Assembly (NCBI GenBank): GCA_038237665.1
Contig: JBBRYK010000047.1
Location: 1-20,000, forward strand
Length of the DNA stretch: 20,000 nt
Reading direction: 5' to 3'
Origin: JBBRYK01 sp038237665
GTDB taxonomy: Bacteria; Actinomycetota; Thermoleophilia; Gaiellales; Gaiellaceae
Positions within the stretch are counted from its first letter, which is position 1. The number at the start of each line of letters is the position of its first letter. Below, one piece after another: positions 14,470 through 20,000 of this stretch. The translations under genes and the position numbers were made by a program. Below the pieces are notes generated by a model that searched no databases, was not told where the DNA came from, and saw only the letters and a program-made list of their open reading frames with translations.

Positions 14470-14760
14470 TTACTTTATGTAGCGTCGACCGGAGCCGCCG
14501 GCGACGGCCGGCAACAGCAGCAGCGCGGACTGCGGGCCGAGCGGGGTCTCCAGCCCCTCGCCGAGGCGGACGTCCTCACCGTCGACGAAGAGGTTGAGAA
14601 ACGGGGGAACCTGGTCGCCCGCAAGCACACGTCCCTCGAGCGCCGGATAGGCGGCGACGAGCTTTCGAAGCGCCTCGCCGACCGTCTCCGCCTCGATAAT
14701 CACGTCGCGCTGGCCACCAACATCGGGGCGGAGAACGGGCGGGATCCGAACTGCAGTCAT
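14470..14760 (-). CDS. cysO: CysO/MoaD-family ubiquitin-like sulfur carrier protein with C-terminal extension
   Basis: 96 residues from ATG 14760. The N-terminus VRIPPVLRPDVGGQ, the central FLNLFVDGEDVR and the C-terminal LLPAVAGG closely match the CysO sulfur carrier of actinobacterial cysteine synthesis. CysO is activated as a C-terminal thiocarboxylate and donates sulfur to a PLP enzyme (CysM). In CysO the diglycine is terminal; here GG (residues 88-89) is followed by SGRRYIK, which would have to be trimmed before thiocarboxylation. No JAMM protease (Mec), adenylyltransferase or cysM lies in this window. The neighbouring PLP enzyme downstream is of threonine-synthase type. There is no Shine-Dalgarno; -10-like TATGAT ends 8 nt before the ATG, indicating a leaderless message. 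Confidence 0.85.
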   Translation of the reverse strand: MTAVRIPPVLRPDVGGQRDVIIEAETVGEALRKLVAAYPALEGRVLAGDQVPPFLNLFVDGEDVRLGEGLETPLGPQSALLLLPAVAGGSGRRYIK

Positions 14761-14784
14761 TACTTCAGATCATAAAGTAACGGT
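14761..14784. promoter_or_regulatory. 24-bp divergent promoter with central palindrome between cysO and proA
   Basis: The start codons of cysO (14760) and proA (14785) are only 24 bp apart. Leftward, TATGAT (14774-14769) precedes the cysO ATG by 8 nt. Rightward, TAAAGT (14773-14778) precedes the proA GTG by 6 nt. The two -10 candidates overlap by two bases. They lie inside a dyad, TTACTT...AAGTAA (half-sites 14760-14765 and 14775-14780), that is AT-rich against the GC-rich surroundings. No Shine-Dalgarno exists for either gene, so both messages are probably leaderless and mutually interfering. Confidence 0.5.
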
Positions 14785-16047
14785 GTGAGCGACGTTCGGC
14801 GACAGCTCGAGCACGAGGCACGGAGCGCGGCGAGCGCGCTGTCCGGACTGACCGACCAGGGTGTCGGGGAAGCACTCCTCGCCGCGGCACGGCTCTGCGC
14901 GCAATGCGCCGACGCGGTGCTCCAGGCGAACCACGCGGACGTTGCCGCGGCAACCGGACGGCTCGACGAGGGAGCGCTCGACCGGCTTCGCCTCGACGGG
15001 CCACGCCTGGAGGCGATCGCCGAGCAGCTGCGCGCGCTGGCGGCACTCCCGCCGCTCGAACGGGAAATCGGCACCTGGACGCTCGACAACGGGCTGCAGG
15101 TCCAGGAGCGGCGGATCGCCGTCGGCGTCGTCGGCGCAAACTTCGAGGCCCGCCCGAACGTCGCCGTCGACATCGCCGGACAGCTCCTGAAGAGCCGCAA
15201 CACCGCGCTGCTGCGCACCGGCGGGGCCGCCCTTCGCAGCGTCACCGCGCTCGTCGACGGCGTGTTGCGGCCGGCGCTGGAAGAGGCCGGCCTGCCGCCG
15301 GGAGCAGTGGGGCTCGTGCGCACGTCCGACCGCGAGGGTGCTCGCGAGCTCGTCTCGCTGCCGCACCTGGTCCCGCTCGTGATCCTGCGTGGAAGCGGCC
15401 CGGCGACGGCCGAGCTCGCCAGGCTCGCGGCCGAGCACGGCGTCCGGACGCTGGCCCACGCCGAGGGCGGCGGCGTCCTGTACGTCCACGCCGCGGCCGA
15501 CCCCGCACGCACGGTGGCGCTGCTCGAATCGAGCCTCGACCGTCTCGGCGTGTGCAACCGGCTGAACCTGCTCCTCGTCGACCGCGCGGCGGTGCCGCTC
15601 CTGGCAGCGATCCTCGACCGGCTCGCGAGCCTCGAGATCGAAGCGCGCGGTACGGAACGCGCCCGGCAGCTGGTGCAGCTCCAACCCCTTGACATGCCCC
15701 TTGGGCACGAGTGGGCGAACGACCCGGAGCGCGTAGCGACGGTGACGGTCGACGTCGTGGACGGGCCCGACGAAGCCGCCGGGATCGCGAACTCGTCCAC
15801 CTCGGGCCTCGCCGCCGGGGTCGTGACCGAGGACGCCGCCGCCGCTGATGCCTTTCTGGAGGCGTATCGCGGCACGGCCGCGTTCTGGCATGCCCCGACT
15901 CGGTTCACCGACGGGTTCGCGCTGACGGGAGCGCCGGAGACCGGCATCAACGTCGACGGCGTCCCGGGGCCTCGGGGCCCGGTGACCTACCGCGACCTCT
16001 GGCTCCGCCAGTACGTGGTCGTCGGAGACGGGAGCCAGCGCCGGTGA
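14785..16047 (+). CDS. proA: Gamma-glutamyl phosphate reductase (divergent)
   Basis: 420 residues from GTG 14785, a normal length for ProA, which reduces gamma-glutamyl phosphate to glutamate semialdehyde with NADPH in proline synthesis. Family signatures are GVVGANFEARPNVAVDIAG (cofactor region), LLKSRNTALLRTGG, and the catalytic-cysteine motif GVCNRLNLLLV (Cys at about residue 257), followed by VTEDAAAADAFL and TRFTDGFAL. Several usually conserved blocks are altered: IPRGG appears as ILRGSG, and the C-terminal GAEIGISTQKLHARGP region reads GAPETGINVDGVPGPRGP. It is therefore a divergent but apparently intact member. The stop overlaps the proB GTG by 4 nt (GTGA), indicating translational coupling. 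Transcription probably starts at or next to the GTG. Confidence 0.9.
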   Translation: MSDVRRQLEHEARSAASALSGLTDQGVGEALLAAARLCAQCADAVLQANHADVAAATGRLDEGALDRLRLDGPRLEAIAEQLRALAALPPLEREIGTWTLDNGLQVQERRIAVGVVGANFEARPNVAVDIAGQLLKSRNTALLRTGGAALRSVTALVDGVLRPALEEAGLPPGAVGLVRTSDREGARELVSLPHLVPLVILRGSGPATAELARLAAEHGVRTLAHAEGGGVLYVHAAADPARTVALLESSLDRLGVCNRLNLLLVDRAAVPLLAAILDRLASLEIEARGTERARQLVQLQPLDMPLGHEWANDPERVATVTVDVVDGPDEAAGIANSSTSGLAAGVVTEDAAAADAFLEAYRGTAAFWHAPTRFTDGFALTGAPETGINVDGVPGPRGPVTYRDLWLRQYVVVGDGSQRR

Positions 16048-17087
16048 AGGCTCCGGTGGTCGTCAAGTTCGGGTCCTCTCTCGTCGTCGACGAGGGGGGC
16101 GAGCCGCGCCGCGAGCTCCTGGCCGCCCGGGGGGCCGAGATCGCTCTGGCGGTGTCGTCCGGCACCCCGGTGTGTGTCGTCTCCTCGGGAGCGATCGCGC
16201 TCGGCCTCCGGAAGCTGGGCTTCGATCGGCGTCCGCGCAGCCTGCCGCGCCTCCAGGCAGCCTCCTCGGTCGGTCAGGGGTCGCTCCAGCGCAGCTGGGA
16301 GGACGCCCTGGGCGCGCACGGTTTGACTGCGAGCCAGGTGCTGCTCACAGCGACGGACATCGCGGACCGCCGTGCCTACGTGAATGTCCGGAACACGCTC
16401 GGAGCGTTGTTCGCGCTCGGCGCCGTCCCCGTCGTGAACGAGAACGACGCGACCGCAACGGATGAGATTGCCTTCGGAGACAACGACGCACTCGCCGCTC
16501 AGGTCGCGGTGCTGGTCCGCGCGCGGCTCCTGGTCTTGCTCACCACGGTGGACGGCGTGCTCACGCACGCCCCAGACGACACCCGTGCGCGCTTGATCGC
16601 GGACGGCGCCGAGGTGGGCTCGGCGGTGCTCGGCCCGCCGACGCCGCAGGGACGTGGGGGGATCGCGAGCAAGATCGGCGCCGCCGAGCTGGCGTCGGCT
16701 GCCGGCATCCCGACCGTCATCGCCGCCGGCGCGGGCGCCGACGTACTGGCGCCGATCCTGGCGGGAGGGGGCTCGGGCACCCGCTTCGAAGCCGCCGCGA
16801 CCGGCGAATCCGCCTTCAAGCTCTGGCTCCGGTTCGGCAAGCGCTCGAGCGGCCGGATCTACGTCGACGAGGGCGCGCGGAGAGCGGTCTGCGACGACGG
16901 GCGCAGCCTGCTCGCGGTGGGCGTCGTCCGGACCGAAGGAGCCTTTCGCGCCGGGGACGGGGTCGATCTCTGCAGCCTCGACGGGACGGCGTTCGGTCGC
17001 GGGATCAGCTCGCTCGACGCCGCCGAGCTCGCCGCTCGGCCGCCCCAAGTCGAGGCCGTGCACCGCGATCGGCTGGTCGTGTATTAG
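16044..17087 (+). CDS. proB: Glutamate 5-kinase
   Basis: 347 residues from GTG 16044, overlapping the proA stop. The N-terminal amino-acid kinase domain (~1-250) shows VVKFGSSLVV, VVSSGAIALGLRKLG, LQAASSVGQG, and NENDATATDEIAFGDNDALAAQVA, the glutamate- and ATP-binding signatures of ProB. A PUA-like C-terminal domain (~265-347: SSGRIYVDEGARRAV, then GVVRTEGAFRAGDGV) is present, as in most bacterial enzymes. It catalyses ATP-dependent phosphorylation of glutamate and passes the labile product to ProA. The order proA-proB is reversed relative to many genomes. The gene ends tail to tail with hisIE, overlapping by 4 bp. Confidence 0.95.
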   Translation: MKAPVVVKFGSSLVVDEGGEPRRELLAARGAEIALAVSSGTPVCVVSSGAIALGLRKLGFDRRPRSLPRLQAASSVGQGSLQRSWEDALGAHGLTASQVLLTATDIADRRAYVNVRNTLGALFALGAVPVVNENDATATDEIAFGDNDALAAQVAVLVRARLLVLLTTVDGVLTHAPDDTRARLIADGAEVGSAVLGPPTPQGRGGIASKIGAAELASAAGIPTVIAAGAGADVLAPILAGGGSGTRFEAAATGESAFKLWLRFGKRSSGRIYVDEGARRAVCDDGRSLLAVGVVRTEGAFRAGDGVDLCSLDGTAFGRGISSLDAAELAARPPQVEAVHRDRLVVY

Positions 17088-17632
17088 TCCGCTGCGCGGC
17101 CCGCGAGCACGCCCTCGACGGTATCGAGGTCGACGCCGCGCGCGGCGAGCAGGACGTAGAGGTGGAAGACGAGGTCGGCCGCCTCCTCTGCCAGCCGTTC
17201 GTCGCTCTCGGCCAGAGCCGCGGCAACGGTCTCGACCGCCTCCTCCCCCACCTTCCGCGCGGCCGTGGCCACGCCGTCCTCGAGGAGCCGCGCGACGTAG
17301 GACCCGGGGGGACGGTCGAGGGCCCGCTGCGAGACCGTCCGCCAGAGCTTCGGCGCGAAGCACGAGACCGAGCCCGTGTGACACGCCGGGCCGTTCGGAC
17401 ACACGCGGACGAGGAGCGCGTCGCCGTCGCAGTCGTCGCGAAGCTCCTCCACCGCCAGCGTGTTGCCCGAGCTCTCGCCCTTGCGCCAGAGGCGTTTCCG
17501 CGACCGGGACCAGAACCACGCCTCCCCTGTCTCGCGCGTCCTCCGCTCGGCCTCGCCGTCCATCCACGCGAGCATGAGGACGCGCCCGCTCCCGGCGTCC
17601 TGGACGATCGCCGGGCGAAGCTCAGGCTGCAT
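17084..17632 (-). CDS. hisIE: Bifunctional phosphoribosyl-AMP cyclohydrolase / phosphoribosyl-ATP pyrophosphohydrolase
   Basis: 182 residues from ATG 17632. The HisI domain (~1-100) shows VLMLAWMD, FWSRSRKRLWRKGESSG, DDCDGDALLVRV and CPNGPACHTGSVSCF, including the zinc cysteines and Asp cluster. The HisE domain (~105-182) shows the MazG-like pattern EDGVATAARKVGEEAVETVAAA and EAADLVFHLYVLLAARGV. Together they perform steps two and three of histidine synthesis. The start codon overlaps the end of hisF by 11 bp, so translation is coupled. The stop TAA lies within the 4-bp overlap with proB. Confidence 0.95.
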   Translation of the reverse strand: MQPELRPAIVQDAGSGRVLMLAWMDGEAERRTRETGEAWFWSRSRKRLWRKGESSGNTLAVEELRDDCDGDALLVRVCPNGPACHTGSVSCFAPKLWRTVSQRALDRPPGSYVARLLEDGVATAARKVGEEAVETVAAALAESDERLAEEAADLVFHLYVLLAARGVDLDTVEGVLAGRAAD

Positions 17633-18365
17633 CGCGAAGCGTCACTCCCAGGCCGCGCAGCTCGGCGCGAAGTCTCGTCAGCCCGGCTGGATCTTCGTGC
17701 ACGATCGACGCGAGCAGGGCCGCCTGCGCGACCTCGAGGGCGGCGGCGACGTGCGCTGCCTTGCCGGCCCCGCCTGACGCGATGACGGGGATCGAGACCG
17801 CCGCGGAGACCGCGGCCGTGAGCACGAGGTCGTACCCGGCTCGTGTCCCGTCGGCGTCGATCGAGGTCAGGAGGATCTCGCCGGCGCCGCGCGCCTCGGC
17901 CTCCTGTGCCCATTCGACCGCTCCACGCGATGTGGCCGCAGACGCGGCCCTCGAGCGAACTCGACCGCCTGCGGCGTCGATCGCGACCACGACCGCCTGC
18001 GCGCCCAGGCGCTCGGCGATCTCGGTCACGAGGGCCGGGCGCTCGAGCGCGGCCGAGTTCAAGGCGACCCGGTCGGCGCCGGCCCGGAGCAGCTGCTCCG
18101 CGTCCGCAACCGAGCGGACGCCGCCGCCGACCGTGAACGGAATCGCGAGGCGCTCCGCCACGCGGCGCACGACCTCGACGAGGGTCCGGCGCCCCTCGAG
18201 CGTGGCCTTGACGTCGAGGAACACGAGCTCGTCGGCACCCGACTCCGAATAGGCGGCGCCAAGCTCGACCGGGTCGCCGACGTCACGGAGCCCCTGGAAG
18301 CGGACGCCTTTGACCACCCGGCTTCCGGCAACGTCGAGGCACGGGATCAGGCGCGGGAGAGGCAT
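17622..18365 (-). CDS. hisF: Imidazole glycerol phosphate synthase cyclase subunit
   Basis: 247 residues from ATG 18365. A (beta/alpha)8 barrel with the HisF signature RLIPCLDVAGSRVVKGVRF (catalytic Asp in CLD) and GADELVFLD. The PFTVGGGVRS phosphate loop, a second catalytic Asp in VVAIDA, and SIDADGTRAGYDL and IPVIASGGAG follow. With HisH it converts PRFAR and ammonia to IGP and AICAR. The loop after VVAIDA, normally Gly-rich (as in V-x-GG-R-x-x-T), here reads RVRSRAASAATSRGAVEW, and AGADAAL reads EVAQAAL. These are drifted positions in an otherwise clear HisF. It overlaps hisH by 19 bp upstream and hisIE by 11 bp downstream. Confidence 0.93.
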   Translation of the reverse strand: MPLPRLIPCLDVAGSRVVKGVRFQGLRDVGDPVELGAAYSESGADELVFLDVKATLEGRRTLVEVVRRVAERLAIPFTVGGGVRSVADAEQLLRAGADRVALNSAALERPALVTEIAERLGAQAVVVAIDAAGGRVRSRAASAATSRGAVEWAQEAEARGAGEILLTSIDADGTRAGYDLVLTAAVSAAVSIPVIASGGAGKAAHVAAALEVAQAALLASIVHEDPAGLTRLRAELRGLGVTLRDAA

Positions 18366-18877
18366 CGCTCCAGGTAGCGGCCGCCCGCGGCGCCGCTCTT
18401 CTCGGGGTGGAACTGGACGCCGACGAACGAGCCTGCACGCACCTCGGCGACGAGGCCCTCCGACCAGGCCGTGGCGGTGGGGGTCTCGGCCGCGTACGAG
18501 TGCGCGAAGTAGTACGCGGAGTCGCCGACCGCGGCCCAGCCCAGGCGCGGCACCCGTCCTGCCCCGAGGCGGACGGCGCGGCCGGGCAGGAGGCCGAGTC
18601 CCTCGACGCCGCCGTCCTCCTCCGTCCACTCGAGCGCGAGCTGGAGGCCGAGGCAGATGCCGAGCACGAGACGGCCGGCGGCGACGCGTTCCACCAGCAC
18701 CCGGTCCAGCCCGCGCGCGCGGAGCTCCTCCATCGCGCTGCGCGCCGACCCGACCCCGGGGAGGACCGCGAGGTCGGCTGTGGCGATGTCGTCTCCGAGC
18801 TCGGCTCCCAGCCGCCGGAAGGCCAGCTCGACCGACCGGACGTTGCCGGCGCCGTAGTCGCAGACCGCCACCCTCAA
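18347..18877 (-). CDS. hisH: Imidazole glycerol phosphate synthase glutamine amidotransferase subunit
   Basis: 176 residues from TTG 18877, which overlaps the hisB TGA (TTGA) and has AAGGGG 7-8 nt upstream; GTG 18871 is an alternative. It is a class I glutaminase with VCDYGAGNVRSV at the N-terminus, LPGVGS (oxyanion strand), the nucleophile Cys in GICLGLQL (about residue 75), and the His-Glu pair in GVQFHPEKSG. It is somewhat shorter than the usual ~200 residues but has all key motifs. It supplies ammonia to HisF. The 19-bp overlap with hisF indicates translational coupling within the leftward histidine cluster. Confidence 0.95.
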   Translation of the reverse strand: MRVAVCDYGAGNVRSVELAFRRLGAELGDDIATADLAVLPGVGSARSAMEELRARGLDRVLVERVAAGRLVLGICLGLQLALEWTEEDGGVEGLGLLPGRAVRLGAGRVPRLGWAAVGDSAYYFAHSYAAETPTATAWSEGLVAEVRAGSFVGVQFHPEKSGAAGGRYLERCLSRA

Positions 18878-20000
18878 AGCAGCCCCTTCGTGGATGGAAG
18901 CCGGCTCGATTCCAGGCGGACAGCCGCCCTGAGCGCGCGCCCGACCGCCTTGTACGCCGCCTCGGCGGTGTGGTGCGGGTCGCGCCCGGTCGCCTGCACG
19001 TGAATCGCCAGGCGCCCCCGCTGGGCGAGGCTCGAAAGGACATGCTCCGCGAGCCCCGGGTCGGGGGAGATCGAGACCTCCGCAAACGGCCGGCCGCCGA
19101 GATCGACCGCCGCGCGGGCGAGCGCGTCGTCCATCGGGACGACGGCGTCGCCGTAGCGCGCGATCCCGCGCCGGTCGCCGAGCGCCGTGTCGAGCGCCTC
19201 GCCGAGCGCAAGCGCGGCGTCCTCCGCGCTGTGGTGGTCGCCCGTCTCGTGGTCGCCAGCGCCCTCGATCACCAGGTCCAGCCCCGCATGGAACGCGAGT
19301 TGCTCCAGAAGATGGTCGTAGAGGCCCGCTCCCGTCGCAACGCGAACGCGGGCTGCGCCGTCGAGTGCGAGTCGAAGAGCAATCCGCGTCTCGGCCGTCG
19401 AACGCATGTGGCGAACACGACGTCCGCCCGCGGCCGCCACCGGCGCGGGCCGGTCGAGAAAGCGGCCGAGCGCCTGGACGAGCAGGTCGTCGTCCTCCGG
19501 GTCCAGGACGGAGGCGCGGATCGCCTCGGGGTAGGCGCGCACGACGAGACCCTCGCGCAGCAGGGCGTCGCCCAGCGCGAGCCCGTCGTCGACCGGGACG
19601 TAGAGGAAGTTGGCGTGCGAGGGGAGCGGCTCGAGGCCGAGCGCCCGCAGGGCCGAGGCGAACCGCTCGCGCTCCGCGAGCAAGGGCTCGACATCCGGCG
19701 GAGACGCGAGCACGGCGAGAGCGAGCGCCTCGGAGAGCGTTGACACCGGAGCCGGCGCTTGCCGTGCATTCAGCTCGGCCGCGACCTCGCTGGACGCGAG
19801 CGCGTAGCCGATGCGTGCCCCGGCCAGCGCAAAGGCCTTCGAGAAGGTCCTTAAGACGACCACGTCGTCCTCGAGGAGCGCCAGCGCAGTCTCGCCGCAG
19901 TACTCGAAATAAGCCTCGTCGACGACGAGCGGCCGGGCATCCGGCAGGGGCGAAAGCTGGCCGGTCGGGTTGTTCGGCCGGCAGGCGTACGTCAGGGCCG
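18874..20000 (-). CDS. hisC-hisB: Histidinol-phosphate aminotransferase fused to imidazoleglycerol-phosphate dehydratase (HisC-HisB), N-terminus outside window
   Basis: A single open frame of at least 375 residues enters from the right edge. The first part is HisC: RPNNPTGQLSPLP, VVDEAYFEY, and the PLP-lysine motif VVLRTFSKAFALAGARIGYAL, then SHANFLYVP, ending near LGRFLDRP (base ~19450). Without any stop the frame continues through a short Ala/Gly/Arg linker into HisB: RSTAETRIALRLALDG, GLYDHLLEQLAFH, GDHHSAEDAALALG, VPMDDALARAAVDLGGRPF, and HHTAEAAYKAVGRAL. Both manganese-binding HHxxE motifs are kept. The HisB part is compact (about 177 residues from M 19407) and lacks the longer loop after the GGRPF block. 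No good Shine-Dalgarno precedes that Met, so a fused bifunctional polypeptide is more likely than reinitiation. The next gene, hisH, overlaps its stop. Confidence 0.85.
   Translation of the reverse strand, partial: ALTYACRPNNPTGQLSPLPDARPLVVDEAYFEYCGETALALLEDDVVVLRTFSKAFALAGARIGYALASSEVAAELNARQAPAPVSTLSEALALAVLASPPDVEPLLAERERFASALRALGLEPLPSHANFLYVPVDDGLALGDALLREGLVVRAYPEAIRASVLDPEDDDLLVQALGRFLDRPAPVAAAGGRRVRHMRSTAETRIALRLALDGAARVRVATGAGLYDHLLEQLAFHAGLDLVIEGAGDHETGDHHSAEDAALALGEALDTALGDRRGIARYGDAVVPMDDALARAAVDLGGRPFAEVSISPDPGLAEHVLSSLAQRGRLAIHVQATGRDPHHTAEAAYKAVGRALRAAVRLESSRLPSTKGLL

Noticed and set aside
14760..15950. Long leftward open frames opposite proA
   Set aside because: Ser/Arg-rich composition and complete overlap with an authentic ProA make them shadows.
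18366..19211. Upstream extension of the hisF frame by ~280 codons
   Set aside because: The extension is Arg/Ala-rich shadow sequence of hisH and hisB. HisF homology begins at ATG 18365.
18310..19743. Long rightward open frame opposite hisH/hisB
   Set aside because: It is antisense to clear histidine genes, with no recognisable domains; typical GC-rich shadow frame.
1..20000. CRISPR array, tRNA, rRNA
   Set aside because: Reading both strands I saw no regularly spaced repeats, no tRNA cloverleaf signatures and no rRNA sequence.

Overview
The window is GC-rich and gene-dense on both strands. Its protein repertoire resembles high-GC Actinobacteria, most likely the Thermoleophilia/Gaiellales side: class III cyclases fused to AAA or beta-propeller modules, an IS481 remnant, CysO-like sulfur carrier, Tat-exported Cys-rich protein, and many probable leaderless starts. 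This taxonomic guess rests on general protein flavour, not on a marker gene.

Positions 1-3.7 kb are a gene graveyard. The C-terminal end of an IS481-type transposase enters from the left edge and cuts into a cyclase/AAA-ATPase regulator. Next to it lie the C-terminal half of a family-5 solute-binding protein and the C-terminal fifth of a LuxR-type (LAL) regulator, both lacking their N-termini and abutting near 2975. From 3.7 to 4.9 kb, a lipoprotein with two nearly identical peptidoglycan-binding repeats is flanked by two direct copies of a 17-nt motif, each followed by a hairpin whose stem differs in sequence but still pairs.

Positions 4.9-13 kb hold an accessory set. It has a promoter-driven two-gene unit (HEAT-like protein, then a protein with an HESRH zinc-protease-like motif), a SAM methyltransferase, a Tat-type secreted protein with about 50 cysteines, a small secreted protein with an odd start codon, a membrane cyclase fused to a seven-bladed propeller, and a divergent pair of envelope proteins separated by two inverted repeats of identical geometry.

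Positions 13-20 kb are amino-acid biosynthesis. A threonine-synthase-type PLP enzyme and a CysO/MoaD-like sulfur carrier run leftward. proA-proB run rightward from a 24-bp palindromic divergent promoter. They meet a leftward histidine cluster (hisC-hisB fused, hisH, hisF, hisIE) tail to tail with a 4-bp overlap. All his genes overlap their neighbours, and hisA is absent between hisH and hisF.

The strongest candidate for something undescribed is the leader of the threonine-synthase gene. It has a clear sigma-70-type promoter, a probable leaderless 19-codon upstream ORF that stops inside a 9-bp stem, and an interleaved 11-bp stem that would sequester the gene's Shine-Dalgarno region right up to its ATG. 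This is an H-type pseudoknot or mutually exclusive switch that I do not recognise as a known riboswitch class.
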